This document shows, piece after piece, positions 1 through 10,564 of a stretch of 64,000 nt of DNA. The position numbers and the translations under genes were made by a program. The notes beneath the pieces were generated by a model that ran no database searches, was not told where the DNA came from, and saw only the letters and a program-made list of their open reading frames with translations. Where the stretch lies: NCBI RefSeq assembly GCF_047511655.1, contig NC_133401.1, positions 12,308,001-12,372,000 on the forward strand, written 5' to 3'. Numbering within the stretch: the first letter of the stretch is position 1; every line of letters begins with the position of its first letter. The stretch comes from Castor canadensis. Taxonomy: Eukaryota > Chordata > Mammalia > Rodentia > Castoridae.

Positions 1-138
1 AGAAATAGAGTCTGCGAGTCACAAAGAAACTGAGGACTTGGGAGAGAGAGGAGAGTAGAAAAGAGGAAAATTGAGAAGGGAGAAAGAGGGAGGGAAAGAG
101 TTTCCTCATGAGGTATCAGTGTCCAGGGATGCTGCCTT

Positions 139-221
139 CTTTTGTGGTACTGGGGTTTGAACTCAGGGCCTCATATTTACTAGGCAGGCACTCTACCACT
201 CAAGCCACTCTGCCAGCCTGA
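139..221 (-). repeat. tRNA-derived SINE
   Basis: On the minus strand this is the head unit seen all over the window: box A-like tggctcaagtgg / gtagag and box B-like gagttcaaacc. It lies in the intron before exon 5 of pseudogene A. Confidence 0.75.
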
Positions 222-290
222 GGGCTAACTATTCCCTGAGACATACAAGCTCATCCTCAGGTGTATCTCACAGCCCCTTCCTTCTTGCAG

Positions 291-466
291 TTGTTTGAAC
301 TCTTTTCTGAGTTCTGAAGCACTTTCCTGGTGCAAACAGGCAAATCTACAAAAATCCTCAGGAAGTTAATACTTTCATTGGCCACAGTTTGGAGAAGCAC
401 TGTGTGACTCTGGACCCCAGCTCCCAATGACACTTCATTGACACCTACCTGCTGTACTTGGAGAAA
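291..466 (+). pseudogene. CYP2B: Pseudogene A exon 5 (1-bp deletion, stop)
   Basis: It begins after a cttcttgcag acceptor and ends at gagaaa before a GT donor. It reads LFELFSEF, then after a lost base KHFPG-like, [11 protein letters not shown] and FIDTYLL. Length is 176 bp against the usual 177. A TGA stands just before the FIDTYLL block. Confidence 0.88.
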
Positions 467-860
467 GTAGGATCTGCATGGATGGGAGGAGGGAAGGGCA
501 GGAGTGAAAGATGGAGGACTGATAAGAAGGGAGGGAAAGTAGAAGAGTTAGAGGCAAAGAGCAGAGAAAGGGGATGAAAGAATAGGGAAAAGGAAGAGAA
601 GAGATAAAGAAGAGATGAAGTGAAAGGAAGGAGAAAGTAGGGAGGAGGAAGTAAAATGCAGAGGGAAAGAGAGAAGGTGGAATGCCTGCAACAAAAAGCA
701 GGAGAAAAGAGACCCGCAAGGCAAAAAGAGACTGGGAGATAAAAAGTGAGAAACATACCAAAGGGGAGAAAAGAGTGATATAGAAGATAGATAGGGAGGC
801 CGGAGAGACAGAGATAGAGATAAATGGTTGGAAGTGTCCACGATAGAGAAACACAAAGTA
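467..860. repeat. Purine-rich (GA/GGA) intronic tract
   Basis: Intron 5 of pseudogene A is almost only A and G on the + (coding) strand, in forms such as gggagg, agagaa and gagaga. It is low-complexity sequence. Similar tracts lie in other introns of all copies. The open frames on its minus strand are low-complexity Ser/Leu/Phe strings and no genes. Confidence 0.7.
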
Positions 861-974
861 GACCAGATTGTGTGAGACCGAGAAACAGAGGGAGGGTGTC
901 CAGAGAGAATGTACATCTTCCTGCAGTGACGCTCCAGTGTCCCCTGACACTCCCTCTTGCCCCTCTAAAACTAG

Positions 975-1115
975 GAGAAATCTAATGTGCACACTGAGTT
1001 CCATCACCAGAACCTCGTACTCACCTTGCTCTCGCTCTTCTTTGTAGCACTGAGACCAGCAGCACCACTCTCCACTATAGCTTCCTGTTCCTGCTCAAAT
1101 ATTCTCATGTTGCAG
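975..1115 (+). pseudogene. CYP2B: Pseudogene A exon 6 (I-helix, 1-bp deletion)
   Basis: It reads EKSNVHTEFHHQN and LTLLSLFF, then is shifted by one missing base within the I-helix block that would give the oxygen-binding (A/G)GTET motif. Length is 141 bp against 142. Borders are ctag acceptor and gtaag donor. Confidence 0.88.
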
Positions 1116-1275
1116 GTAAGCCAGAGGTGGGTCTAGGGATGAGAGAGGCAATGCTGGCCTCTTATCTAGGAGCTCTGCCGACTTTAGTGCCAATGGAGCC
1201 AGTCCTATTGGTGAATGACTGATTGAAGAATTTCTCTGCTTGTTTGTATACTGTTTTCTACCATTACTTAAAGAT

Positions 1276-2170
1276 TGACCCATCCATCCATCTATGCATC
1301 CACTCATGGACTTCAGTTTTTTGGTGGCATTGGAGTTTGATCTCAGGACCTCATGCTTGGTAGGCAGGCACTCTTACTGCTTAAGTTACTCTGCCAGCCC
1401 TTATGCATTCATCCATGCATCCTTCCATCCAGGCATGCATCCACCCATTATCTATCGATCCATCTATCAATCCATCCATGCATCCATGTATTCATCCACC
1501 CATTATCCATGCATCCACTATCCATTATCCATCCATCTATCCACCCACCAATACATCATCTGTCTTTCAGTTGATTAATTCACCTGTATACTTGCTGATT
1601 CCTTCATCTATGATGATTTCAAGGACATATGATTCATTCATTGATTTGAATTCATCAGTTCATGAATTGATCCCTGGAACAGTGATGAATGAACTATTTT
1701 TCAGTGGCTCATTGGTTTACTTACTTATTCATGCATGTATCCATCTTTCTCTGAAGTAGGTTTCATTCCTTAATCATCCCACCAACCAGTATTTCAACTC
1801 TTCATTCATTCACCCACACATTCCTCCACTGAAGTCATTTCACTGACTTATTCAATCCACCCACACATTTATTTCTTTATTTACTCATACCTTCACTAAT
1901 TTATTAATTCACAATTCCTCCAAAAATTTACCAGTCACATGCTTATTTATTAGTTAGGTTAATTGCTTTATTTTTCTATGCACCATTTATTAATTGATCA
2001 ATTAATTGATTCATCTATTGTCTGATAGATTGAACATATCCATTTATTGGGTCGTTAATTTCATTCATTCTACAATTCTTCCACACTTAATTGATTTATC
2101 TACTGATTGGTTGACTAATGTACTCATTATCTAAGCAGTTGTTCATGGGTTAATCTATTGATATATTTCA
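1276..2170. repeat. Degenerate tetranucleotide (ATCC / ATTC / ATTG) array
   Basis: Intron 6 of pseudogene A holds runs of catc-catc units (1276-1308 and 1401-1550), then a more decayed field of attc, attg and attc-like units to about 2170. A SINE interrupts it at 1319-1400. Open frames across it are Ser/His/Pro/Ile-rich by-products of the repeat. Confidence 0.7.
1319..1400 (-). repeat. tRNA-derived SINE inside the ATCC array
   Basis: Same SINE head as at 139-221, on the minus strand, with box B-like sequence (ggagtttgatctcagg on the + strand). It splits the tetranucleotide array in two. Confidence 0.7.
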
Positions 2171-2315
2171 CTGTTATATTCCTGAACACCTAGTACAGTG
2201 CTTAACCTGTAACACACAGGTAACAAATATTAATTTATTCTCCACTCATCTTAGAAGGGGAATTATGACAGATTGGTGGCTTGGAGTTCTTAGTATAAAA
2301 TTCCATGCAAAACTC

Positions 2316-2348
2316 TGTGTGTGTGTGTGTGTATGTGTGTGTGTGTGT
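2316..2348. repeat. (TG)n microsatellite
   Basis: About 16 TG dinucleotides with one TA interruption, in intron 6 of pseudogene A. Confidence 0.9.
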
Positions 2349-2572
2349 AGTTGTCCATGTGGGGAGATAATTCACAACACTCATTAGATTTCAAAGGGTG
2401 AATTTTTGTTTTCTCCCTCTGCTTTCACCTCACACTGCTTACTCTGAGCATCATCAATGAACTGATGTTTTGCTCAAGGTTTTTACTGTGCTATTGGTCC
2501 ATAGAAATCCACAGTATCATTGATGTAATGCCTCTGTGGAGGCGGGGTTCATTGTCCCCCTTTTTTGTGCAG

Positions 2573-2760
2573 AGAGAGTCCAAAAGGAGATCAAGGAAGT
2601 GATTAGCTCATATCACCTATCAGCTCTCAATGGCTGCAATAAAATGCAGTACACTGATGCAATCATCCATGAGATTCAGAGATTTTCAGGTCTTCTCCCT
2701 ATTGGTTTGCCCCACATGGTCACCAAAGACACTGCATTCCAAGGACACATCATCCTCAAG
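2573..2760 (+). pseudogene. CYP2B: Pseudogene A exon 7 (K-helix, open)
   Basis: Exactly 188 bp, the standard CYP2 exon 7 length, with tgtgcag acceptor and gtgaga donor. Open throughout. It holds YTDAIIHEIQRF, including the ExxR K-helix motif, and PHMVTKDTAF typical of CYP2B. Confidence 0.9.
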
Positions 2761-2834
2761 GTGAGACCAGTTAGCTCCCACATCTCTGTGTGGGCATCCT
2801 CAGCTCAATTTTCCTTCTTTCTTTTTTTTCCATC

Positions 2835-3160
2835 TTTTTTGGGTGATACAGTGATTTGAACTCAGGGGTTTGTGCTTGATAGACTGGAGCTCTACTGTTT
2901 GAGTCACAGCTCCATCCCCATTTAATCTGGTTGTTTTGGAGATAAGGTCTTGCTTTTTGTCTGGCCTTGCATGGACCATGAACTTTCTATCCTACACTGC
3001 TTGCCACATCTGAGATGACAGGTGCATATCATGAAGTTCAGCTATTGGTTAAGATGGGGAATTGTGAACTCTTTGCTGGGGCTGTCCTGTGACTGTGACC
3101 CTCCTCATCTCAGCACCCAAGTAGCTCAGATGAAAGGTATGAGTCACCATGCCTAGGTTT
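2835..3160 (-). repeat. Composite SINE (tRNA head plus second half) in intron 7 of A
   Basis: On the minus strand a tRNA-like head (+ strand tttgaactcagggg) is joined to a longer second part with aagatgggg and 'gatgacaggtg' blocks. The same composite sits at the same place in A2 (36290-36605), so it predates the unit duplication. A B4-like or related fused SINE is likely; exact family not determined. Confidence 0.7.
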
Positions 3161-3254
3161 CAGTTTTCTTTCTTTCTTTTTTGAAAAATAGTAATTGTTT
3201 TATTTTTTCTTCCTCATTTATTAGCTGGAATAACTTTCATAAGAAATATTTACA

Positions 3255-3361
3255 GTTGGGGGGATAAAGGAGAATAATGGAGGGGTGAATCCAGCTATGA
3301 TGTAATGAAAGAACTTTTGTAAATGTCACATTGTACCCCCAGCATGACAATAATAATAAAA
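3255..3361 (+). mobile_element. Very short 5'-truncated L1 3' end, copy 1 only
   Basis: About 107 bp of L1 3'-terminal sequence in plus orientation, ending in an A-rich tail (aataataataaaaa). It is flanked by near-perfect 13-bp target duplications: agaaatatttaca at 3242-3254 and agaagtatttaca at 3362-3374. The matching place in A2 (about 36685) lacks it. Confidence 0.7.
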
Positions 3362-3544
3362 AGAAGTATTTACATTTAATCCATTTTTGGTTGCCCAGAA
3401 GTACAGCAAAGTTCATTTGGAAAAATTAGGATAAATAGTTTTTTCTATGACAGTTTTCAAAATAATGACTTGATTCTTTACCATCTTCCACAGGAGGCCA
3501 AAAAGTTTTGTAGTAGCATTATGAACTTATGGATTGAAACAAGT

Positions 3545-3865
3545 TTGGTATATTTCAATTCATTATACTTAATATTCTTTTTTAAAAAACATTTTATTAT
3601 CATATTATTATCTGACTTGAGGTACATTGTGACACTTACAAAGGTTCTTACAATATATCATAGTAAAATTCACAGCCTCCATCCTTTTCCTTTATTCCTC
3701 CTCCCCAAATTCCTGGAATAGTTTCAATGGGCCTTATTTTTCCATTTTCTTATGTGGGTCTCGGTTTTCTTAGAACAAAATATCAGCCTGCTATGGTCAC
3801 TCAATAGGCACCCCTGCTATTTTTTCACTTTATCTGTCATTTAGTTTTTTGCATGTGGGGACCAG
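3545..3865 (-). mobile_element. L1 3'-end fragment in intron 7 of A
   Basis: Minus-strand L1 3'-UTR-like sequence, recognised by its match to other L1 ends here (acattgtgacacttacaaa, ttcccc-rich part). The same fragment lies in A2 at about 36885-37175, so it is older than the duplication. Confidence 0.65.
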
Positions 3866-3904
3866 CGAATGGCAATATCTTTTGATCTTGTGACTTTTCC
3901 CCAG

Positions 3905-4046
3905 GACACTGAAGTTTACCCCATCCTAAGTTCTGTTCTGCATGACCCACATTACTTTGAAAACTTAGACAACTTCAACCATGAACAATTTCTGGATGCC
4001 AATGGTCCATTTAAAAAGAATGAAGCTTGTATCCCTTTTTCCATTG
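3905..4046 (+). pseudogene. CYP2B: Pseudogene A exon 8 (open)
   Basis: 142 bp, standard length, with ccccag acceptor and gtaagc donor. Open; it reads [18 protein letters not shown] and FLDANGPF, and ends in PFSIG at the start of the heme-binding loop. Confidence 0.9.
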
Positions 4047-4109
4047 GTAAGCTGGACTCCTTAATCACTTTCTTAGACACCAGGGTGCAGGCATCACTTT
4101 AAGACAGGT

Positions 4110-4265
4110 AACAACATGTCCTTGTTTATTGGGCAATTACTAGATCCCAGTTGATTCACCTGAGGTATCCCAACCATCTTCACTACAACTAATGGGGACC
4201 TTGAGAAGTGAGATTACGTGTGAAAGACATATCTTGCTAAGCAGGACTATGGGCAAATATTTAAA
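4110..4265 (+). repeat. MIR-like SINE remnant
   Basis: Just behind exon 8 of A, a stretch with the MIR-type order (conserved 'ttgggcaattactagatccc' then 'cttcactacaactaatgggg'). It recurs behind exon 8 of A2 at 37430-37575. Diverged; assignment is tentative. Confidence 0.45.
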
Positions 4266-4599
4266 AATCTCTAAACTGGAGGAAATTAACTTTCTTAAAA
4301 TCCAACAAACAAAGCATACCTTTGAGCATTTTTTCCTCAAATTGTCAATAGGACCATGCGCATGAAGCAGGGGGGGTCTATGGTTCTCACTAGATTCTCA
4401 GAGGTGTAAGAAACCCCTGCCAGTTTGTAAACCACAGGACAACCATCTCTACTGGAGGCTCATGAGAATGCATCAAACAAATCACACACAGATACCGTTT
4501 CTGCCACAGGAAACTCATGTTCCAGGAGTGGGATGTTGACATTCACAAAATAGTCACACAACAATAATCTAATTAAATAACTTAATGCTTGCCCAGTGC

Positions 4600-4717
4600 T
4601 TAAGACTACCTTGCACAAAGGAATATCCTCCAGGATATTCCCATAATCATAGCTGCTCAAGAAGCAGGTATCTGGAGGATACATGTTCAAATCCAGCCCT
4701 GGGAGGGACCCTATCTT
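4600..4717 (+). repeat. Composite SINE, left part (split by a retrocopy)
   Basis: Plus-strand first half of the composite SINE, ending in gggaccctatctt. Its other half resumes at 6857. The insertion between them is flanked by a duplication of this end. Confidence 0.6.
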
Positions 4718-6843
4718 TTTTTTTTTACAGTACAAATTGATTTATTTAAAACAGTAACAAAAAAGCACAAGAAAATAGAGATTATCCTTAGAATTATTAG
4801 TGCTTTGTTAAAGATCAGGTAGGATTAGAGGGTAAGAAATGGTATTGGGAGGGGGGAGAACCTGACTAGTTCTAAGGCTTTAGATACAATGCAGTTGATT
4901 ACAAATTAATTCAGTCATTACATACTGGGGATAGTAGTTGGGGGGGATCAGTAACTTATCTATAGGGACTCCTACACAAATCAGATCCATCCAGACCTCC
5001 CCAGTGCTTTTCTGTGCTCCTTAGGACCCTAAAGTCACCTGGATAACAAAATTCCCATCCTTTCTCTACCCCATTCCCTATTCATATATTCCCTCCCCTA
5101 AGGTGTAAGCTGCCCTCTGCAGCCAGAACATACACTGTTTTGACTATAGGGATCCTGTGTGACTAGGAAGTTTGTAGGGGACGGCCTTATTTTAATACTT
5201 CAAGTTAGCCATGAGAACAGTCAATCTCTTCCCCAACACAATCTAGATTCTATTAAATGCATGTATGAAGCAAATAAGGGATTAACCCTGCCTTCAGCAA
5301 TACCAGCAGCTCCCTAACCCTCCCAGCTCACAATTACATGCAAACTCCCTGTCCAGGGAGTGGGTGTAAAACCATTGGGTCATCAGTTCTCTCCATCTCT
5401 CTGAAGAACCCAAGTCCCCATTACAGTCTTAAAGACAGAATAAATGCTTGCAAGTTTGACAATAGGTAAAGGCACAAGGGCTGCTGCCACACACACTGCA
5501 GACAGGAACCCAGTTTTGGGCCATCTTCACTGCTGGGCATTTGCAGTGGAATCGCTTTGGGATCACATAGACTTGGAGTTTGCAATCTACCGTGGGAGGA
5601 TCTAGGCTTATCAGAACTAATAAAGAAACCTTTAGTATGAAAAGTGCATTTATTACTACTGTTCCTGCTGAGAGGGCTCAGCAGGGCAAACTGCACCACC
5701 TCTCCTTCTGCCCAGGCACTGTGCATAGTCTGCAGGTAAGGAAAGTACAGTCACCTTTAACATCAAGAGCCAGTTCATCCAAGGCCCAGGCCAGGCTTCT
5801 GGTCCAAAGATAAATCCTAGAGTTGAAAGAGCAACTGACAGCTGCAGAGACCCAGATGCTTATTTTATTATTGCATAATGTGGGAGACCTTTCCTACCCC
5901 AGGGTAGCTGGAGAGCGAAGACTTCCCAGCAAAGGGCTAATAGGCTCCTGATCAACATCCAACCTAGTAGTGTTCAGCTCTTCAACTGTAGTATACACTT
6001 TTTCCCATCTGGAAAGTATTGTAGCTTCAGTATGGTTTAGTAAACTTAGCCCTAGGAGGTCAAGACATCTCTCTAAAACTTGGCCTCTGTCCTATTTACT
6101 TTGCTTCTAAGACTGTGAATCTTCCAGGGCCAATTCATTAACTAGTTTATCTTTATTCAAATGGGTCAGGGCCCTTTCTCAGTCAACTCATGTCTGCTTT
6201 CACCTCCAATGTGGTCACTCAACTCTTCAATATGCTTACTTGTTGCAAGTTCAAATCACACCACAATCCTGTGCTTCCCCTAAACCACCTATGGTAAAAA
6301 TAAAACTAAAGCTTACTAGAGAGATATTTCAGCCAAACTTTAAACCCTCTCCTAACACCAGAATCCATGTAACTGTAGCTAGATGAATCTCACTGAGATG
6401 CTGGCACAGAGCCTAACATTGTTCCTCCTCACTCAGTTTTCAAAACAGGATACAAGATACCATAAGGGAAAGAAGTTAATACAACAGAAAATATCCACTA
6501 ATAGGACTACTATTTTCTCCCTCAAGACAGGCAGATCTTTGGAACCAAAGGGCTCCTGACAGCACTGATGTCATGTCCCTTTGGATTCACCAGCCCACCA
6601 GCAGCATTTCATACCAGCCCTATTAGACATGACTGTGCTATGCAATAACACTGGCGAACACAGGTAAGAATGGACAGGGTGTTTGGAATTAATCTACATG
6701 GCTAAAGACATAGAAGGACAGAGAACTACAGTGGGCAGCAGGCAAGACAGAGAGCAGAGAGCAGCAGTGACAAAAGCAGCACAGAGCAAAGCCTGTGGTG
6801 TTATGATCAAAAGTGCAGAAGGTTCAGTCAAGATCTCTGGGGT
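4718..6843 (-). mobile_element. Processed retrocopy of an unidentified transcript
   Basis: A 2.1-kb block inserted into a composite SINE in intron 8 of pseudogene A. A poly-T run at its left edge (4716-4726) is a poly(A) tail on the minus strand, preceded there by an AATAAA signal about 15 bases before the tail. Exact 13-bp target duplications gggaccctatctt stand at 4705-4717 and 6844-6856. These are marks of L1-driven retrotransposition of an mRNA. I could not recognise the parent. The longest minus-strand frame (5421-5726, 101 codons) has no domain I know and may be 3'-UTR sequence. A2 lacks the block. Confidence 0.7.
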
Positions 6844-6856
6844 GGGACCCTATCTT

Positions 6857-6965
6857 AAAAATATCCAACACAAAAAGGCTGGTGGAGTGACTCAAGTGGT
6901 AGGGTGCATGCCTTGCAAGTGTGAAGACCTGAGTTCAAACCCCAAAGCCACCCAAAAATATTCTT
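6857..6965 (+). repeat. Composite SINE, right part
   Basis: Continues the SINE broken at 4717, with box A-like gtgactcaagtggtag and box B-like gagttcaaacccc, then an A-rich end. Confidence 0.65.
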
Positions 6966-7339
6966 AAGGAGCAATTATTTTTTTAAATTATGTAACAAAA
7001 TAAGAGACAAACACTGACTAATTTTGGCCAGTAGAAGAGGAAAAGCTTACATGGGAAACTGGTTTCTAAGCTGAGGTCATATGAGTGAGTATTGATGAGC
7101 TACTGGACAGTGTTTTCCAGGCTGTTTCCTCTGAAACAGTCAAGGCAAAGCATGAAAGTGGGGACTATAGGTCACATTTGAGAAGCTGTAGGAAGTTCTG
7201 GGGTGAAGATAAGCCCAGGGGATGTGGGAGAAGAGCTCATCTGGACAGGGCATTGAAGGCTGAGGAGGAGTTTATATTCATCCTTGAACACTGGTGAGCT
7301 TAGGTATATCTTGATAGGCTTGTCCCTGCTCCAGTCACC

Positions 7340-7760
7340 ACTCTTTGGCTTGTTAAAAGAAAAATAAAACAAGACAAATTAAATGTCATAAAGTTTATTT
7401 GAGCAAAGATTCCAGAATTGGACAATATCATGTAAAGAATCAGAGTGTTCCACCAGCAAAGTGGGCAGGCAGTGTTTATAAGACAGAAGGAAATGGACAC
7501 AAAAACCCAGCACAATTAGTTGCAGGTCTCCTTTTACCTTATTTGGATGTGTCTGAACAGTCTGCAGGATATGATTGGTTAATCCTAACTGTTATGATTG
7601 GCTGAGACTTGGTTACTTATCAAAGGAATAGAATCTCAAGTTAGTTTTCAGTTTGTTTACATATTAGCTTGCAGTCGCTATGTACAGAGGAAACTTTAGG
7701 CCAAATGAAACTTAAACTTGAATAAAAATTTCAAAGTTAAATGAAATGGGCTTTATCCAT
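7340..7760. mobile_element. Old LTR-like sequence (ERVL/MLT2-like) in intron 8 of A
   Basis: The stretch holds phrases I associate with ancient ERVL-type solo LTRs: a 'tttatttgagcaaagattc' block and repeated 'gattggct/gattggtt' motifs. No viral protein frame is seen. The same block stands in A2 at 37790-38200, so it predates the duplication. The family name is from memory and tentative. Confidence 0.4.
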
Positions 7761-7984
7761 GTAAAAGCTTTATGTCTAGGTTTCTTTCTTTTAGGAAGAA
7801 GGAAGGCCCCAGAAACAAGTCCCTATGCTCTAGTTTCACTCAATGACTTCAGTGACTCAGGGCTCTGACCCTGTCCCTTCCTCTGTCCAGTGCAGTGGCC
7901 TCCTCCCTCATTTCCTCTTCCCTGAGAGTAAGAACTTATGGGTGGTGGGATGTGGTCAATTCCTCCACTGAGCTGTCCAATCCT

Positions 7985-8420
7985 AAGTTTAGATAGAGGC
8001 AGAGATGTAGAGAAGTAAGAGCAGAGACAGACAAGTGGGCAATAAAGAGATGACAAGAATGAGGCAGAGAGAGACACGGGGAGACAGAGACAGGGAGATT
8101 GTTGTAGAAAGAGACATTTGTAGTAGACAGACAGTGAACTTGAAGCAATAGAAGCAGAGAGAAAGGAATAAGGAAAAGCAGGAGGAGGAAGAGGAAGAAG
8201 GGAAGATGAGACAAAGGAGAAGGAGGAAGAGATAGGAGGAGGAAGAGGGAGAGAGACATAAAGAGGGCATGAAGTGGACGAATGAAAAAAATGAAAAGAT
8301 ATCTTTGGCAGAAAAGAAGCACAAAAAATAGTGCTTGACAGGTACAGACAAAGACAGAGACAAACTGATCAGGGTAGAAAGAAGGACAAACTGAACCTAA
8401 AGTGGAGGAGATATCTAAGG
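7985..8420. repeat. Purine-rich tract, intron 8 of A
   Basis: Almost pure A/G on the + strand (gaggaggaagagg, gagagaaagg). It matches 38430-38880 in A2 in position and sequence. The 162-codon minus-strand frame over it is a low-complexity artefact. Confidence 0.65.
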
Positions 8421-8854
8421 ACATCTAAGTAGACATCCCAAGATGGGAAGGGTGTGTTGAGAGAGAAACAGCAAGCTTCAGGCTGTTCTGGGAAAATCTG
8501 GGTCACAAAACTATTTCTAGAAGAACCCTACTAGTCTTCTGTCTCCTGAATTCTGGAGATGCCAAATGAATGTTTACCCTTCCCCATGCAGGCACAATTT
8601 TCCCAGAACCTAAAAGGTGCAGGGAATTCCTGGGAACCCATCATGAACTTGCCTTCCTGGGTTTCCAGTTAGTAGAATAAGAAGCACCAAAATGTTCAGC
8701 CCCGTTTTTTGTCATTCTGCTCCATGTCCGTGGTTTATAAAGTAGCAGGGATTCCTTACACATCTCAGAATCTGGGGGAAGTCATAGACCGCCCCCCTCC
8801 ACATATGCATCTGTTCTATTAATATTTTTATGAAAATTTATTGGGGGAATTTTT

Positions 8855-9300
8855 TTAAGCTATGCTGGGGATGGAACTCAGGGTCTCATGCTTGCTAGTT
8901 GAGTTCTGTGCCGCTTGAGTCATGCCTCTTTCTTTTGCTTTTTTTAGTTTATTTTTTAGATAGAGTCTTGTGCATTGGCTGTGGACAACTTCAAGTTTGA
9001 TCCTCCTACATTCACCTCTTGAGAATGCTTGCACCATCATGCATGGGGTGGGGGTGTGCAGGGGAGGAGGGAATTTTTGAATTTCATATATCTCAAGGTA
9101 TGGCCAGAAGACAACCCAGAGAGAACACATATTGCAATGCCAGAAACACCACCTCCACACTCTCCCAGAGACAAACACAATCTACATGTATAAGATTTTT
9201 TTAAGAGAAGCTTTGGATATGCAACTCAAGCTGGCCTCAAAGCTTAAGCCTTCCTGCCTCAGCCTCCCAAGTGTTGAGATTAGAAGAGTGTTCCACTATA
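8855..9300 (-). repeat. SINE cluster (tRNA head and B1-like half)
   Basis: 8855-8930 is a tRNA-type SINE head on the minus strand. 9195-9300 holds a B1-like right part (gctggcctcaaagctta, gcctcagcctcccaagtg). An unassigned spacer separates them. Confidence 0.55.
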
Positions 9301-9324
9301 ATGGTGCATATAGGGTTGATCTAA

Positions 9325-9485
9325 GAGTTTCTACAATGATGAACTTTACCATCACAACAGCCCCGTGGGATGGGTGCCATGTTCCTCATATGAGAAATGA
9401 AGAACATTAAGAACGTTAAGTGAGAAATGTGTGTGTACTCATGTTCACACCCTACATCCAACTAGAAGTGGGTTCTGATCTCCTA
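9325..9485 (+). repeat. MIR-like SINE remnant before exon 9 of A
   Basis: It shows the MIR core order: atcacaacagccccgtggga, then a 'tcatatgagaaatgaagaac' block, then gtgggttctgatct. Old and diverged. Confidence 0.5.
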
Positions 9486-9742
9486 TGTGGCTACTGAACC
9501 CTTGGGAAATATAACAAAAGCTACAAACTCTGTCTTAGAAGAATGAGCATGGGGCACCCATCTAAAGTTCTGCCCCGAGTTTCAGAGGGTTTGCAACCCC
9601 CAAAATACGATCTTGGATTGCAGGTTAAATACCAAGACCATGGACATGTATTGCAAATGGACACAGGTGTCTGGGCTTAGGCATGAGACTGGGCAGACTG
9701 CACTTTCTCAGTGCCCACATGGCTGATCCTTTTTTCCCACAG

Positions 9743-9924
9743 GGAAGTGAATTTGTCTTGGTGAAGGCATTACCCGCAAGGAATTGTTCCTCTTCTTCAC
9801 CACCATCCTCCAGAACTTCTCCTTGGCCAACTCTGTACCCCCTAAGGACATTGATCTCACACTCTGGGAGGGTGCTGTGGGCAGAGTACCTCCAAGTTAC
9901 CAGTTCCACTTCCTACCTCTCTGA
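9743..9924 (+). pseudogene. CYP2B: Pseudogene A exon 9 (heme loop; Arg codon to TGA)
   Basis: 182 bp from a cccacag acceptor to a TGA after FHFLPL. In the frame set by exon 8 the loop reads FSIG-K-stop-ICLGEG: the conserved Arg (CGA) has become TGA, a CpG-type change, while the heme-ligand Cys remains. Downstream it reads [14 protein letters not shown], as in CYP2B. Confidence 0.9.
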
Positions 9925-10369
9925 ATGGGGCAAAAGAGGGCCAAAGGATTTCATAGTCACGAAATCCCAGCATTGTAGGGAAGGGCTGCTGACTCCCTTC
10001 ACCTCAGAGAGACCTACTGTAAAACTGGAAACCTTCTCATCCTTGGCTGCTCATCAAGGAAGTGTTCTTTTTAGAGTCTTAACAAACTTCCATCATGCTG
10101 CATCTCTTCAAAGGTTTAGGATGTGTTCCTTCCCCTTTTAAAAGAACTGCAGAAGCTAGAGCAATCTCAACAATAATGAACCCCTTTTCTTGTGTCTATG
10201 TAGAAACTGGGCACTGAAGGGGGATGGTTGGCCCAAGATCTTTCTGCAGTTGTGCCTCCCAGGTCACAGCTCATGCTGAGTGGCTTCTCCCTTGTTCAGA
10301 ACCACTGTAGTCCCCTTTTATCAGCTCCTCGTGCTCTGTTACATTTGCTAACCAGCTCTGTATATAATT

Positions 10370-10530
10370 TCTCTTGAATCCTCCACTCAGTAGCCCCACG
10401 TGGTGGATGCAGTGATCCTGCCTCTTTCATAGATATGTAACAGAGGCCAGACAATGGCACCGGTTGCCTGTGATCACAGTGCCAGTGAGTGGAGGAGCAA
10501 GGTCATGTTCTGGCTTTAGAGCCCATATTC
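10370..10530 (+). repeat. MIR-like SINE remnant
   Basis: MIR-type sequence: gtggatgcagtgatcctgc, a 'agatatgtaacagaggcc' block and 'cacagtgccagtgagtgg'. Its left part is shared with unit 2 (39330-39395). Confidence 0.5.
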
Positions 10531-10564
10531 TTCACTGCAGTGTCTCCTCCTATATGTATTTAAA

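Larger units (their letters stand above)
291..9924 (+). pseudogene. CYP2B: Pseudogene A: CYP2B-like cytochrome P450, exons 5-9
   Basis: Five exons in order match the CYP2 family exon plan: 291-466, 975-1115, 2573-2760, 3905-4046 and 9743-9924, with AG acceptors and GT donors. An intact CYP2B would be an ER-membrane heme monooxygenase of drugs and steroids. The K-helix motif EIQRF (ExxR), the phrase PHMVTKDT and the end of exon 9 are CYP2B-like. It is dead: 1 bp is missing in exon 5 (176 instead of 177 bp) and in exon 6 (141 instead of 142 bp), exon 5 has an in-frame TGA before FIDTYLL, and exon 9 has TGA in place of the heme-loop Arg codon, just before the heme-ligand Cys (ICLGEG). Exons 7 and 8 are open. 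Exons 1-4 would lie before base 1. Intron 8 is enlarged by a retrocopy. It heads a two-gene unit that recurs at 36116-59185. Subfamily call is from remembered family sequences; pseudogene status is read directly. Confidence 0.9.

Noticed and set aside
435..1007. Minus-strand open frame of 190 codons
   Set aside because: It lies over a purine-rich intron tract and encodes low-complexity Ser/Leu/Phe sequence; it also overlaps exon 6 of pseudogene A on the other strand.
1294..1759. Plus-strand frames rich in His, Pro, Ser and Ile
   Set aside because: They are translations of the ATCC tetranucleotide array and an inserted SINE.
5421..5726. 101-codon minus-strand frame in the retrocopy
   Set aside because: No domain or family I recognise; could be chance within a 3'-UTR. 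Kept only as part of the retrocopy.
7936..8424. 162-codon minus-strand frame
   Set aside because: Low-complexity product of a purine-rich tract, matched by similar frames at 38433-38890.
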